This document shows positions 25,642 to 35,000 of a stretch of 64,000 nucleotides of DNA, piece after piece; position 1 is the first letter of the stretch, and each line of letters starts with the position of its first letter. The stretch is from Planctomycetota bacterium (GTDB lineage: Bacteria > Planctomycetota > UBA1135 > GCA-002748355): positions 124,001 to 188,000 of the forward strand of contig JACKHW010000005.1 of NCBI GenBank assembly GCA_020638795.1. Direction: 5' to 3'. Made by a program: the position numbers and the translations under genes. The notes under the pieces are model-generated. The model was given only the letters and a program-made list of their open reading frames with translations. It was not told the origin of the DNA and ran no database searches.

Positions 25642-27170
25642 CCCGACCGGCTCCCCTCTTCGACCGCATCCTCGTCGCCAATCGCGGCGAGATCGCGGTT
25701 CGCGTCCTGCGCGGAATCCGCGAGCTCGGAACGACCGCGATCGCCGTGTGCAGCGAGGCGGATCGAGACGCACTGCACGTGCGAACGGCGGATGAGGTCC
25801 ACGTGCTCGGCCCGGCAGAACCGTCACAGAGCTACCTCGCGATCGACAAGATCCTCGATGCCGCTCGCCGCAGTCGCGCGCAGGCGATCCATCCGGGATA
25901 TGGCTTCCTGTCGGAAAATCCCGCGTTCGCACGCGCCTGCACCGAAGAGGGTTTCGTCTTCATCGGCCCCACCGCGGATCAGATGGAAGCACTCGGGAGC
26001 AAGCGTCACGCGAAGGAGCTCGCGCAAGCGGCGGGCGTGCCCTGCGTGCCTGGTTTCGACGGCAAGGACGAGGGCGGAGACAACGCCGACGAAGCGACGT
26101 TCGTGCGCGAAGCGGCACGCATCGGTTTCCCGTTGCTCGTGAAAGCGAGCGCTGGCGGCGGCGGACGCGGCATGCGCCTCGTGCATGCCGAGAAGGACTT
26201 CGTCGAGGCGCTTCGCGCCGGTCAGCGAGAAGCGCTACAAGCCTTCGGCGACGACAGCGTCCTGCTCGAACGTTACGTGCACCCTGCACGCCACATCGAA
26301 GTGCAGATCTTCGGCGACGGTGAGCACGCGATCGCGCTCGGCGAACGCGAGTGCTCCGTTCAACGGCGCCACCAAAAGGTTCTCGAAGAGTCGCCGTCGC
26401 CGGTCGTCGACGATGCGTTGCGTCAACGGCTCGAAGAGGCCGCCGTCGCCCTCGCACGGCACGTCGGTTATCGCAATGCGGGCACCGTCGAGTTCCTCGT
26501 CGGCCCCGACCTCGAGTTCTACTTCCTCGAAGTCAATACGCGCTTGCAGGTCGAGCACCCTGTCACCGAACTCGTGACCGGACTCGACCTCGTGCACCTA
26601 CAAATCGCGATCGCCGCCGGCCGAGATCTCGCATCGCTCGTGCCGGGACATCGTGTCCTCCGCGGCCACGCGATCGAAGCACGTATCTGCGCCGAGGACG
26701 CGGAGCACGGATTTCTACCGGCGACCGGACCGCTCACGATCTGTCAGTGGCCCGCCGGACCCGGCATTCGCGTCGATACCGGATTCGATCGCGGATCGGC
26801 CGTGTCCCCCCACTACGACTCGATGATCGCCAAGCTCATCGTCTCGGCGCCCAACCGCGCGATGTGTCTGATGCGACTCGAGCAGGCGCTACGCGACACG
26901 GCGCTCCTCGGCGTCATCACCAACGTCGATTTCCTCCGCCGCGTCGCCACCCATCCCGCGTTCGTGAGCGGCGACCTGCGAACGGACTTCCTCGACGTCC
27001 ATCCCGAGTGCATCGCGCACGAGCCTGCACCAGCCGATGCGCTGTGCGCTGCCGCGCTCGCAACCGTGTTCGCGCGCGGTGGACAGACCAACACGACGTC
27101 GGGCGGCACCAAAGGACAGCCATCGCCTTGGGACATGGCGGATGCATTCCGAATCGGAGGTGCACGATGA
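25638..27170 (+). CDS. mccA: Biotin carboxylase subunit of acyl-CoA carboxylase (MCC alpha, BC part only)
   Basis: A 510-aa ATP-grasp biotin carboxylase: FDRILVANRGEIAVRVLR at the start, HPGYGFLSENPAFA, the glycine-rich ATP lid KASAGGGGRGMRLV, ERECSVQRRHQKVLEESPS, and FLEVNTRLQVEHPVTELVTG. It carboxylates biotin using bicarbonate and ATP. A typical MCC alpha subunit is about 650-700 aa because it also has a BT and a biotin-carrier domain; here the protein ends just after the BC C-domain and a short tail, and the carrier is a separate downstream gene overlapping by four bases. The split is genuine in the sequence. Confidence 0.9.
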   Translation: MTRPAPLFDRILVANRGEIAVRVLRGIRELGTTAIAVCSEADRDALHVRTADEVHVLGPAEPSQSYLAIDKILDAARRSRAQAIHPGYGFLSENPAFARACTEEGFVFIGPTADQMEALGSKRHAKELAQAAGVPCVPGFDGKDEGGDNADEATFVREAARIGFPLLVKASAGGGGRGMRLVHAEKDFVEALRAGQREALQAFGDDSVLLERYVHPARHIEVQIFGDGEHAIALGERECSVQRRHQKVLEESPSPVVDDALRQRLEEAAVALARHVGYRNAGTVEFLVGPDLEFYFLEVNTRLQVEHPVTELVTGLDLVHLQIAIAAGRDLASLVPGHRVLRGHAIEARICAEDAEHGFLPATGPLTICQWPAGPGIRVDTGFDRGSAVSPHYDSMIAKLIVSAPNRAMCLMRLEQALRDTALLGVITNVDFLRRVATHPAFVSGDLRTDFLDVHPECIAHEPAPADALCAAALATVFARGGQTNTTSGGTKGQPSPWDMADAFRIGGAR

Positions 27171-27700
27171 AGCGCGTACCAGAGAGGATCGAGTTCGACG
27201 GCCGCCCGACACGACTCGTCGCGCGTGGTCTCGCAGACGATCGCTTCCATGTCAGCTACGACGTCGAGGGTGGCGAAGCGACGCTCGAGGTCCGCGCTGG
27301 GTGCCTGCAAGGTGGAGGATTCTGGTTCGAGGGCGCCGATGGCAAACGCCATCACGTGTACGCGTGTGGCACCGACAGCGGAATGATGCTGCGCATCGAC
27401 GGTACGACGCACATCCTGAAGAGTACCGAACGTGATGCAGGCGACCAGAACGACGATCTCGGCGACCCGACGAGAATCGTCGCTCCGATGACCGGGACGC
27501 TCGTGCGCTTGCTGTGCAAGCCGGGCGACGCCGTCGACAAGGATCAGGATCTCGCCGTGCTGAGTGCGATGAAGATGGAGCACAAGCTCCCCGCGATCGC
27601 TCCCGGCCGCGTCGCGTCGATCGAATGCCACGAGGGCAGCACCGTCGAAGCAGGCACGGTGCTCATTCGCATCGAGATCGATGGTGACCACGGAGCCTGA
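27167..27700 (+). CDS. Biotin carboxyl carrier protein of the split acyl-CoA carboxylase
   Basis: A 177-aa protein with a C-terminal biotinyl domain: PMTGTLVRLLCKPGDAVDKDQ, then AVLSAMKMEHKLPA with the biotin-accepting Lys in AMKMEH. The N-terminal ~90 residues resemble the BT (biotin carboxylase-carboxyltransferase linker) domain of MCC/PCC alpha subunits. ATG 27167 overlaps the stop of the BC gene (ATGA). It is the last gene of the operon; the convergent msrB follows. Confidence 0.88.
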   Translation: MKRVPERIEFDGRPTRLVARGLADDRFHVSYDVEGGEATLEVRAGCLQGGGFWFEGADGKRHHVYACGTDSGMMLRIDGTTHILKSTERDAGDQNDDLGDPTRIVAPMTGTLVRLLCKPGDAVDKDQDLAVLSAMKMEHKLPAIAPGRVASIECHEGSTVEAGTVLIRIEIDGDHGA

Positions 27701-27709
27701 TCGCCGAAG

Positions 27710-28171
27710 TCACTCGACTTGGTCGAGATATGCGCCGTAGCCCTCCGCTTCCATCCGTTCCTTCGGAACGAAGCGCAACGCGGCGGAATTGATGCAGTAG
27801 CGAAGGCCGCCACGGTCTCGTGGCCCATCGGGAAACACGTGGCCGAGATGACTGTCGCCGTGCTTCGACCGCACTTCGGTTCGCACCATGCCGTGCGACG
27901 CATCGGAGTGCTCGGTCACGTTGGCATGCACGATAGGCTTGCTGAAGCTCGGCCACCCACATCCGCTGTCGAACTTGTCGGAAGACGCGAAGAGCGGCTC
28001 ACCCGACACGACATCGACGTAGATCCCCGATTCGAAATGCTTGTCGTACTCGCCCGAGAACGGCCGCTCGGTCCCGCTCCGCTGCGTCACGCGGAACTGC
28101 TCCGGCGTCAGTCGAGCCACGGCTTCTTCCGTCTTGGCGTAGTTCTCGTCACTCATGAACGCATCACTCAT
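27710..28171 (-). CDS. msrB: Peptide methionine-R-sulfoxide reductase MsrB
   Basis: A 153-aa enzyme that repairs methionine-R-sulfoxide. The catalytic Cys is in LRYCINSAALRF, and SGCGWPSF, HLGHVFPDGP are family signatures. The two zinc-binding CxxC pairs of many MsrB proteins are missing (VSGEPLFASSDKFDSG in their place), so this is a zinc-free form. The start is duplicated: a 15-bp direct repeat puts ATG at both 28171 and 28156, each followed by MSD; neither has a clear ribosome site. Confidence 0.9.
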   Translation of the reverse strand: MSDAFMSDENYAKTEEAVARLTPEQFRVTQRSGTERPFSGEYDKHFESGIYVDVVSGEPLFASSDKFDSGCGWPSFSKPIVHANVTEHSDASHGMVRTEVRSKHGDSHLGHVFPDGPRDRGGLRYCINSAALRFVPKERMEAEGYGAYLDQVE

Positions 28172-28180
28172 GAACGCATC
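28151..28180. repeat. 15-bp tandem duplication over the msrB start codon
   Basis: actcatgaacgcatc occurs twice back to back (28151-28165, 28166-28180). On the coding strand it gives two in-frame ATGAGTGA starts five codons apart. Confidence 0.9.
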
Positions 28181-28214
28181 GTACAACCGATCACCGCAAC
28201 AGCCATACGAGACG

Positions 28215-29654
28215 TCAGTCGTGCGTCTCCAATCGAGCACGATGCGCCGCGAGCGACATGCTCCGAAGCAAGAGCCCCCCGACGATCAGGAGACCCGGCC
28301 CGAGGTAGACCGTCGCGACGTAGATCCAGTCGATCGGATCGCTCTGCAGTGCGAAGAGTCCTGCGCCGCAGTAGCCGAGAGCCGAAACCGCGACCGTCAG
28401 CCATCCGATCGCGATCGCGAGCCGCGTCGATCGAACCATTTGGAACGGCGCGACCATCCCTGCTCGACGCGCACGCACATACGCGATCGCGACGAAGAAG
28501 TACGGGACGACGACGGCAAGCGACGTGAGATCGTTGAGCAAGGACACCAAGCGATCCGAGCCGGACAGACCCGTGAGGATCGACACGAGCGGAACGAGGA
28601 TGAGCACGGTCAAGACCGCCGCCTGGGTCCAGAGCGCATTGTGGTGCGTGCCCTCGGCATCGTGCTTCGTGAGGAAGCGCGGAAACGTCCCTTCGGGCAC
28701 GTCCGCGAACATCGCGCGGATCGGGGACTCCATCCAAACGACGTAGGCGATGACCGACACGAGCGCGATGACCGTGTAGACGACGCGCGCCGCCATGTCG
28801 CCGGGCAGCCCGACGATCGACGCTGCCGCTTTCCAACAGTCGAAGACCGCGGTCGACTTGTCGATCGAGCCGACCGGCAGGAGGAAGCTCGCCGCGACCG
28901 ACCCGAGCACGTAGAGCACCGTCACGATCAAGGTCGCACTCAGGATCGCACGCGGGAAATCACGCTTGGGGTTCTCCGTCTCGTGCACGTAGGGACCGGC
29001 GGATTCGGCACCTGCGACCGCGAAGAGCAGCCAAGCGAACGTCGCGGCGTAGCCGAGGTCGAACGAAGGCACGAGCGCATCGACGGAATAGGGTGACGCC
29101 GACGCATGGAGGCCGAACGCGACTGCCAGGATCGAAACCGCGATCAGCGTGAACGTGCACACGAGCACGACGCGCCCGGCAGTCTTGACGAAGCGTCCGA
29201 AGGTGCGCACGCCACGCGTACTGATCCACGTCAACAGGACGCAGAGCACGACGGCTAGCAGCGGTACGGCCCAAGTCGTTCCCGCAAAGACGTCGCGCCC
29301 CGTACTCGCGAGCGAGATGTTGATCACGAGTCGGCTCAGCACCGACTGCAAGTAGACGAGGTTGGAGACGAAGTACGCCCACGTACCGACGAACGCCCAC
29401 GTCGGCCCGAGCCCGAGTTCCATGTAGCTGTAGATCCCACCGCGCTTGTCCGGCAAGGCCGAGCTGAACTCCGCGAGCATCAAGCTGAGCGGCAGGAAGT
29501 AGAGGACCCCGACGACGATCCACGACGGAATCGCCGCGAGACCGATCGCAGCGAGGTTGTCGGTCGCATTCGCGAAACCGAAGACGGTGAGCACGATCAG
29601 CAAGGCGACGGTCGACACCGACATCGACGCTCGTCCGCGCGCTGAGGCGTCCAT
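28215..29654 (-). CDS. APC family amino acid permease
   Basis: A 479-aa integral membrane transporter with about twelve helices. Family features: FGFANATDNLAAIGLAAIPS, GGIYSYMELGLGPTWAF, FAVAGAESAGPYVHETENPKRDFPRA. This last motif and the P-D-K-RGG-YSY loop are those of the glutamate/GABA-type branch, but the substrate is not settled. ATG 29654 has a GAGGG ribosome site eight bases upstream and begins two bases after the stop of the radical SAM gene. The N-terminus has a small Arg-rich cytoplasmic start. Confidence 0.85.
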   Translation of the reverse strand: MDASARGRASMSVSTVALLIVLTVFGFANATDNLAAIGLAAIPSWIVVGVLYFLPLSLMLAEFSSALPDKRGGIYSYMELGLGPTWAFVGTWAYFVSNLVYLQSVLSRLVINISLASTGRDVFAGTTWAVPLLAVVLCVLLTWISTRGVRTFGRFVKTAGRVVLVCTFTLIAVSILAVAFGLHASASPYSVDALVPSFDLGYAATFAWLLFAVAGAESAGPYVHETENPKRDFPRAILSATLIVTVLYVLGSVAASFLLPVGSIDKSTAVFDCWKAAASIVGLPGDMAARVVYTVIALVSVIAYVVWMESPIRAMFADVPEGTFPRFLTKHDAEGTHHNALWTQAAVLTVLILVPLVSILTGLSGSDRLVSLLNDLTSLAVVVPYFFVAIAYVRARRAGMVAPFQMVRSTRLAIAIGWLTVAVSALGYCGAGLFALQSDPIDWIYVATVYLGPGLLIVGGLLLRSMSLAAHRARLETHD

Positions 29655-29656
29655 CG

Positions 29657-30541
29657 TCACAGCCCTCGCATCCACTCGGAACGAAGCGCGATACGCCCCG
29701 ACAACGCATCGTCGAGCACGCGCACGATGGCGTCACGATCGCGCGGGAGCCTGCCCTGCACCGGCAAGTAGTTCGATGCGTGATTGGTGCGGAAGATCGC
29801 GTCCGTCGGCGACGCCTCGGCGACGAAGGTGCGCAACTCCGCGAGCAGCTCGGCCACCTGGGGCAGCTCGTAGATGCCCTTTTGCTGCGCTCGCGCGATC
29901 GGCGTGCCCGGCACCACGGTCAGCGTCAGCGCGGACAAGAACTTCGGATCCATCACGGTCGCGAGTCGCGCGGAGGCGCGCGCGTGCTCCACGCTGCGGG
30001 CCGTTCCCCCCGCTCCGAGCAAGAAGATCACGGACTGCTCGATGCCCGCAGCACGGAGTCTGTCGGCAGCCTTCACGTGATCGTCGAAGGTCGCGCCCTT
30101 CCCGAGTCGCTTGAGGGTCACTTCGTCCCCGGACTCGGGACCGATGTAGACCAGCGAGAGGCCATGCTCGCGCAGCGTCGCCAAGTCTTCCTGCGACTTC
30201 TCGAGCACGTTCTGCGCCCAGGCGTACGAACTCACACGACGTAGATCCGGGAACGCTTCGCGGCACGCATCGAGGATCCGGATCCAATGCTCGAGATCGA
30301 GCACGAGGGCATCGCCGTCCGCGATGAACACCTTGCGGACCTGCTTGCGATGGAAGCGCCCGGCCGCCGTGATGTGCGCCAACGTCTCCTCGAGCGGCCG
30401 CACGCGAAACTCCTTGTCGCGATACATGTCGCAGTAGACGCACTTGTTCCAGCTACAACCGATCGTCGCCTGCAGGATCAGTGAGTCCGCTTCGCTCGGC
30501 GGCCGGTAGATTCGCCCTTCGTAGGGCAGCTCGATCAGCAT
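29657..30541 (-). CDS. Radical SAM protein
   Basis: A 294-aa radical SAM enzyme. The iron-sulfur motif is GCSWNKCVYCDMYRDKEF, a CxxxxCxxC spacing (four residues between the first two Cys) seen in a COG1032-like group with 'GCS.NKC.FC' in this position; the usual spacing is CxxxCxxC. IADGDALVLD, YIGPESGDEVTLK and LGAGGT are SAM- and barrel-associated features. The start is ATG 30541, with GAGG just upstream; the 52 earlier codons in frame are not family-like. It is coupled to the amino acid permease gene. The substrate is unknown. Confidence 0.85.
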   Translation of the reverse strand: MLIELPYEGRIYRPPSEADSLILQATIGCSWNKCVYCDMYRDKEFRVRPLEETLAHITAAGRFHRKQVRKVFIADGDALVLDLEHWIRILDACREAFPDLRRVSSYAWAQNVLEKSQEDLATLREHGLSLVYIGPESGDEVTLKRLGKGATFDDHVKAADRLRAAGIEQSVIFLLGAGGTARSVEHARASARLATVMDPKFLSALTLTVVPGTPIARAQQKGIYELPQVAELLAELRTFVAEASPTDAIFRTNHASNYLPVQGRLPRDRDAIVRVLDDALSGRIALRSEWMRGL

Positions 30542-30640
30542 GGTCCCCTCAGCATGGCCCCATTCTGCCGAGCGTACGTCCCGAAGTCGCATGCGCGCCC
30601 GGGCCAGCAGCAACTCGCGCGGCATCCGACTATCCTGATG

Positions 30641-31282
30641 GCCTCCGCCACCCGAGCCCCAAGCCTCGAGCCATCGATGCAACGCGCCATGCCCCACAAG
30701 TTGCGACTCTTCGTTCCGGTCCTGGCCCTACTGTGCGTCCTCACCGCCACGCTCTACTGGGTCTTCTCGACGGGCAGAATCGGGACGAACCACACGACGC
30801 TCACCGACGCGTCGCAGAACGACGCGACGACGATCGCTGAAGACAAGATTCGAGAGTCGCTACGGGCGGAAGCCGGTCCCGTTGGGGGCGAAACCGAAGA
30901 GCATCGCGAAGCCACTCCCTCGAACACCGAGGGGGACACGCTGGTCGTGCGCGTCCTGCGGCTCGGGGTACCGCTCGTGGCGCGAGTCACCGTCGTCGTG
31001 GATCAACTCGACGATGAGATCGAACATGACGAACGTCGCAGCCCGACCTCTCGATGCGAACGGCCGACCGATCCAGGACGCGGTACGCATGGACGTCGAC
31101 GCGAAGGGTGCCGTCGCTAGCAACCTCTACGCCGGTTCGTGGTCGATCGGGATTGCCGCTTCGAACTGCACTGTTTGAGGGACACGAACGCTCACGTCAC
31201 CGTCCGATTGGACGGCTACGAAGTGGGCAGGATCGGCCTTGCGGAGCATCGTGACGAGTTGGTTCTCCGCGCTCAGAAGTGA
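30641..31282 (+). pseudogene. Decayed membrane-anchored protein with carboxypeptidase-regulatory-like domain
   Basis: Three frames must be joined to read this gene. Frame one starts at ATG 30641 (or 30689), has one membrane helix (LFVPVLALLCVLTATLYWVF) and runs to TLVVRVLRLGVPLVARVTVV. Coding character then moves to another frame: NVAARPLDANGRPIQDAVR and GSWSIGIAASNCTV up to a TGA at 31176-31178. The third frame carries RDTNAHVTVRLDGYEVGRI to AQK and a TGA at 31280-31282. The pieces resemble the beta-sandwich surface or regulatory repeats common in Planctomycetota. At least two frameshifts, so a pseudogene or, less likely, sequencing errors. Confidence 0.6.
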
Positions 31283-31549
31283 GTTCTACCAGGACCGAGA
31301 CTGCCGGAATCCTGCGCAAAACCACGGCTGGGATGCATTTCTCGCGGTTTTCGCGATTGTTTTCATTTGCGCTGCCTTGCGCGATTCCCTATCTAAACGG
31401 CCTTGGAAGGCCGTTTTGCGGCATTCCGCGCGTTGCGGCGGGAGTTCGACCGAATTGGAGGGTAGGTCGGAGGAACGTCGCAATCGTGTTCGCTGAACAA
31501 GTTGGGACCCTCTGACCCACCCTGAGGACGCAATCGTCCAAGGAACGTC
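31283..31549. other. Intergenic region before the histone-fold gene
   Basis: 267 bases that are less GC-rich than the surroundings. It holds the hairpin at 31395-31417 and must include the promoter of the small basic gene. No gene is supported. Confidence 0.4.
31395..31417 (+). terminator. Intrinsic terminator-like hairpin
   Basis: aaacggcctt and aaggccgttt are complementary and nearly abutting, followed by a T on a TTTT run. The symmetrical A and T flanks would allow it to act in both directions. Confidence 0.6.
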
Positions 31550-31783
31550 ATGGCTGCAAAGAAGAAGAAGGTGACCAAGAAGGCCACCGCCACGAAGGGC
31601 AAGAAGAAGGGCGCACCGGCAGAACTCATCATCTCGAAGTCCCGCACGAAGGCTGCGGTCAACTGCAAGGTGTCGAGCGAGTTCTACGCCGCGTTCGACG
31701 AGTTCGCGCGTGACGCCCTCGCCAAGGCCGAGGCTCGCGCCGAGAAGAACAAGCGCTCGACGCTGCGCCCGCAGGATCTCTGA
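31550..31783 (+). CDS. Bacterial histone-fold protein with lysine-rich N-terminal tail
   Basis: 77 aa. Residues 1-24 are a Lys/Ala-rich tail (MAAKKKKVTKKATATKGKKK). Residues 26-77 read as a single histone fold: ELIISKSRTKAAV as a first helix, VSSEFYAAFDEFARDALAKA and on to EKN as the long central helix, and KRSTLRPQDL, the conserved Arg/Thr...Asp segment of the RT pair and RD clamp. The form resembles bacterial single-domain histones of the Bdellovibrio Bd0055 kind (K-S-K/R-x-K start, R-x-T-x-R-P-x-D-L end). It should dimerise and bind DNA. AAGGA precedes ATG 31550 by about seven bases, and a strong terminator follows, so it is a monocistronic and possibly highly expressed gene. The DNA-binding mode is inference. 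Confidence 0.8.
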   Translation: MAAKKKKVTKKATATKGKKKGAPAELIISKSRTKAAVNCKVSSEFYAAFDEFARDALAKAEARAEKNKRSTLRPQDL

Positions 31784-31807
31784 TCCGTATTCACGCTTCG
31801 CGTGACG

Positions 31808-31851
31808 AACGCGCAGGTCCCGCAATCGCGGGATCTGCGCGTTCTGCTTTT
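31808..31851 (+). terminator. Strong intrinsic terminator of the histone-fold gene
   Basis: A 16-bp stem (31808-31823 with 31828-31843, one G-T pair) closes an AATC loop and is followed by ctgcTTTT. It lies 24 bases after the stop codon. Confidence 0.85.
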
Positions 31852-32021
31852 ACAGCGTGTAGAGCGACTCGATCCATGCGTCGATACGGGCGCCGCTTCG
31901 AAAGCGAAATCGCCCCTCGCATTGCAGCCCGTCGAAGTCGTGGCTGCTATCGTACCGGACAGCGTACGATCGTGACGCCACGGGTGGCGATGCGCTCAAC
32001 CGGAATGCTGCAACCGGAATC

Positions 32022-35000
32022 ATGACCTGGCGAAGAGTCGTTCTGTTTTCCGCTCTGTTCCTCGTCTGCCTGTGCGGCGTCACGTGGTGGGTACTCACGC
32101 GTTCGGACGTCGCTCGCGGCCTCGTCACGCGCCAACTCGAGCAGCTCTTTCCGGGAGGTGTGGACCTCGACTCGGCCGAACTCGATCCGATCGGCGGTGA
32201 AGTTCGCCTCGCCAACCTGCGCGTCACACCCGAGGGTCCTACCGCCAAGCCGCGCAAGGACGCCCTCAACCTGCCTGAAGTCGTCCTCGGCGTCTCGATG
32301 AACCCCCTGGGTCGCGCCGGCGAGCTGCAGTCGGTCTTGATCGACCGTGCCGAACTCGACATCGACCTCGGCGCCGAGGAGCCGCTCGACTTGTCGAAGC
32401 TGTTGCCGAGCGACATCACTTCACGGTCTTCGGCACGCGTTCCTTCGATCCGCATTCGCAATCTGACCCTACGTCTTCATCTTCCGGGTCGCTCGACCGA
32501 CGACGATCGCACGATCACCCTCGAACCCGTGCGTCTCTCGTTGTTGCCCGCGCGCGAGGATCCGAGCACGTTGGTCTTGGATGGCGACGCGCCGAGCCCA
32601 TTCGGTGGCTCGGTCGCGATCCACGGGACAGCCAAGGAGGACGGTAGTCAGGTCACGATCACGGTCGAAGGCGAAGAGTTCTCGCTCGACGACAAGACCA
32701 TCGGCGTTCTCGGCGAGGACGCGATCGCGATCCTCGACAACCTTGCACTCACGGGACTCGTCGCGCCGACGTTCTGGCTCGAATACTCGAAGGCTTCGAA
32801 TGCGCTCGACTTCGGTGTTCGCGGCAACTTCCGCGATCTCAGCGTGACGCCGCCCGAAGTGCCCTACGCGTTCTCGGGCCTTGCCGGCCGCGTCGAGTAT
32901 CGACCCGCGGACGACGGGACCGTCGCCTTCCGCGTCGACCCGCCAAATCCGAAGGTCGATCCGAAGGCCGAAGCGGCGGCAGATGCCATCTTCGTACGAG
33001 GGGATCTCGAACTCGTCGGAGTCCTGCGAACGAAGCCGGAGGTCCGGCTGCGCGCGAGCGCCAAGGGCGTGCCGCTCGACCAACGCCTCGAGACCGCATT
33101 GCGCGAGCTCGAACCCGCGTCGATCGTCTATGACGCGTTCCGCGTGCACGGAGGCACCGGCGATCTCGACGTGTTCCTCGATACGACACGCCCGATGCTC
33201 GTCGATGCCGATCCGAGTCGCGAGCCCCGGACGCAAGTCGACATCGGCCTACACGACACGTCGCTGAGCTTCTCGGGATTCCGGCACTCGGACGGGAGTC
33301 CAGGGACGTCGTTCCCTTACGAGATCCACGCGTGCGTTGCCTCGTTTCGGGTCCGCGATCAGTTCGTCGAAGTCGTCGAACTGCGCGGTTCGGGGGAGCA
33401 GAACGCGACCGTCGAAGCCAAGGGCAGCATCGACTTCTCGCGGAACGAAGGCGCGATCGACGTCCTCGCCAAGACGCTTCCGTGTACGAAGGCACTGCGC
33501 AATGCCATCGACGCCTCGATCGGCGGCGGCGCGCAGATCTACGACGACTTCGGTCCGCACGGCACGGTGGATGCTGCGCTGCTCTTACGCAAGAATACGA
33601 GCGACGAGGACTTCCGTTGGTCGCTGTCGATCGAACCTCGGGACCTCAGCATCGAGTGGGAACGCTTCCCGTATCGCATCGAGGGATTGACGGGGCGTGT
33701 CGACGTCGACGCGCGGAGCGCTCGCTTCGAGATTCAAGGTCACGACCGCGAGACCCAGCTGCGTGGTCGCGGCCGGATCGCACTTGGTGAACCGGCAAGT
33801 CGCGAGATCTGGGTCAAGGCGAACGCGCTGCCGATGGACGACAAGCTCCGAAGCGCACTGATCGGGTTCGATGACAGCTTCGCCGAGTCGTGGCAACTCT
33901 TCGATCCGCATGGCACGGCGGACGTCGAGTTCCTCGGCTACAAGCGCAACGAAGACGAGGAACTCAGCTACGACCTTCGCGCGGACATTCGCGGCGGCCG
34001 CGCCAAGTTCGCGCCGTTCCCCGTCGCTCTGCGCGAGATCGAGGGACCGATCGTCGTGCACGGGGACGGCAAGAACACGCATGTCGAGATCCTCGGCGTT
34101 CTCGGTCAGGGACTCGATGCGCGCCTGTCGTTCCAAGGAACCCTCGACTTCTCACCGACGAAGAGCCCGATCGCCGATCTCGAAGTCGTCGCGAAGGGCG
34201 TGAAGCTGCGCGACGAGCTGGGGAACGTCCTCGACCAGACCCGAATGATCGACGCCGAGATCTGGAAGCTCGCCGCAGTCTCCGGATCGTGCGATGCGGT
34301 ACTCGAGATCCATCGCGATGAGAGCGATGACGATTTTCGACAATCGCTCGCTGTCGATCTGCGTCAGGTCGAAAGCCGCGCCGCGATTCTTCCCGATGCA
34401 CTTTCGCGCCTCGGTGGCGCACTCCGCATCGACGAACATCACGTGATTCACGTCGACAGACTGCGCGGCACGATCGGCGAAGCGCCACTCGTCTTCGAGA
34501 AGGGAAAGGTCTATCGGGACTCAGACGAAACGGTCATCGAACTCCAGCTCACCGCGGACCGCTATCCGGTCGACGATCGACTCGCCAACCTCCTCTCCGG
34601 AAGTGTCAAGCGCGCCTACCTCGAACGGCACGCGCGCGGAAGCGTCTCCCTCGTCGGCGCCAACGTGACCGTGCGTGTTCCGGAAACGCCTCCACCGGGC
34701 TCTTCCGGACTCGGCATGTCGATCGACTTCGAGGGCGGTGAGTTCCGCGCACACGGGTTGTCGCTCGACCTCGGGATACGCGTCGGTGATATTCACGGGT
34801 ACGTGGTGCTCGACCGAGGAGTCGTGCGCCCCGATCGCAGCGAGGTCCATGGCCGCCTCGGCGGGCTTCGCTTCACGGCTCTGGGCCAAGACTTCGTGGA
34901 CGCGCGCGGACCGTTCGTGGCCACTCACGATTACTTCGAGGTGCCCACCGGAAGCGCGCGCATCCACGGCGGCGTGCTGCGTGAGCTGGCTCCTGACTCG

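Noticed and set aside
31176..31178. In-frame TGA after NCTV as a second Sec codon
   Set aside because: The frame after the TGA is not coding-like, while the neighbouring frame is; a frameshift explains it better.
31850..32461. 203-aa minus-strand open frame after the histone gene
   Set aside because: Mostly opposite the AsmA-like gene, Ser/Arg-rich, no motif; a shadow.
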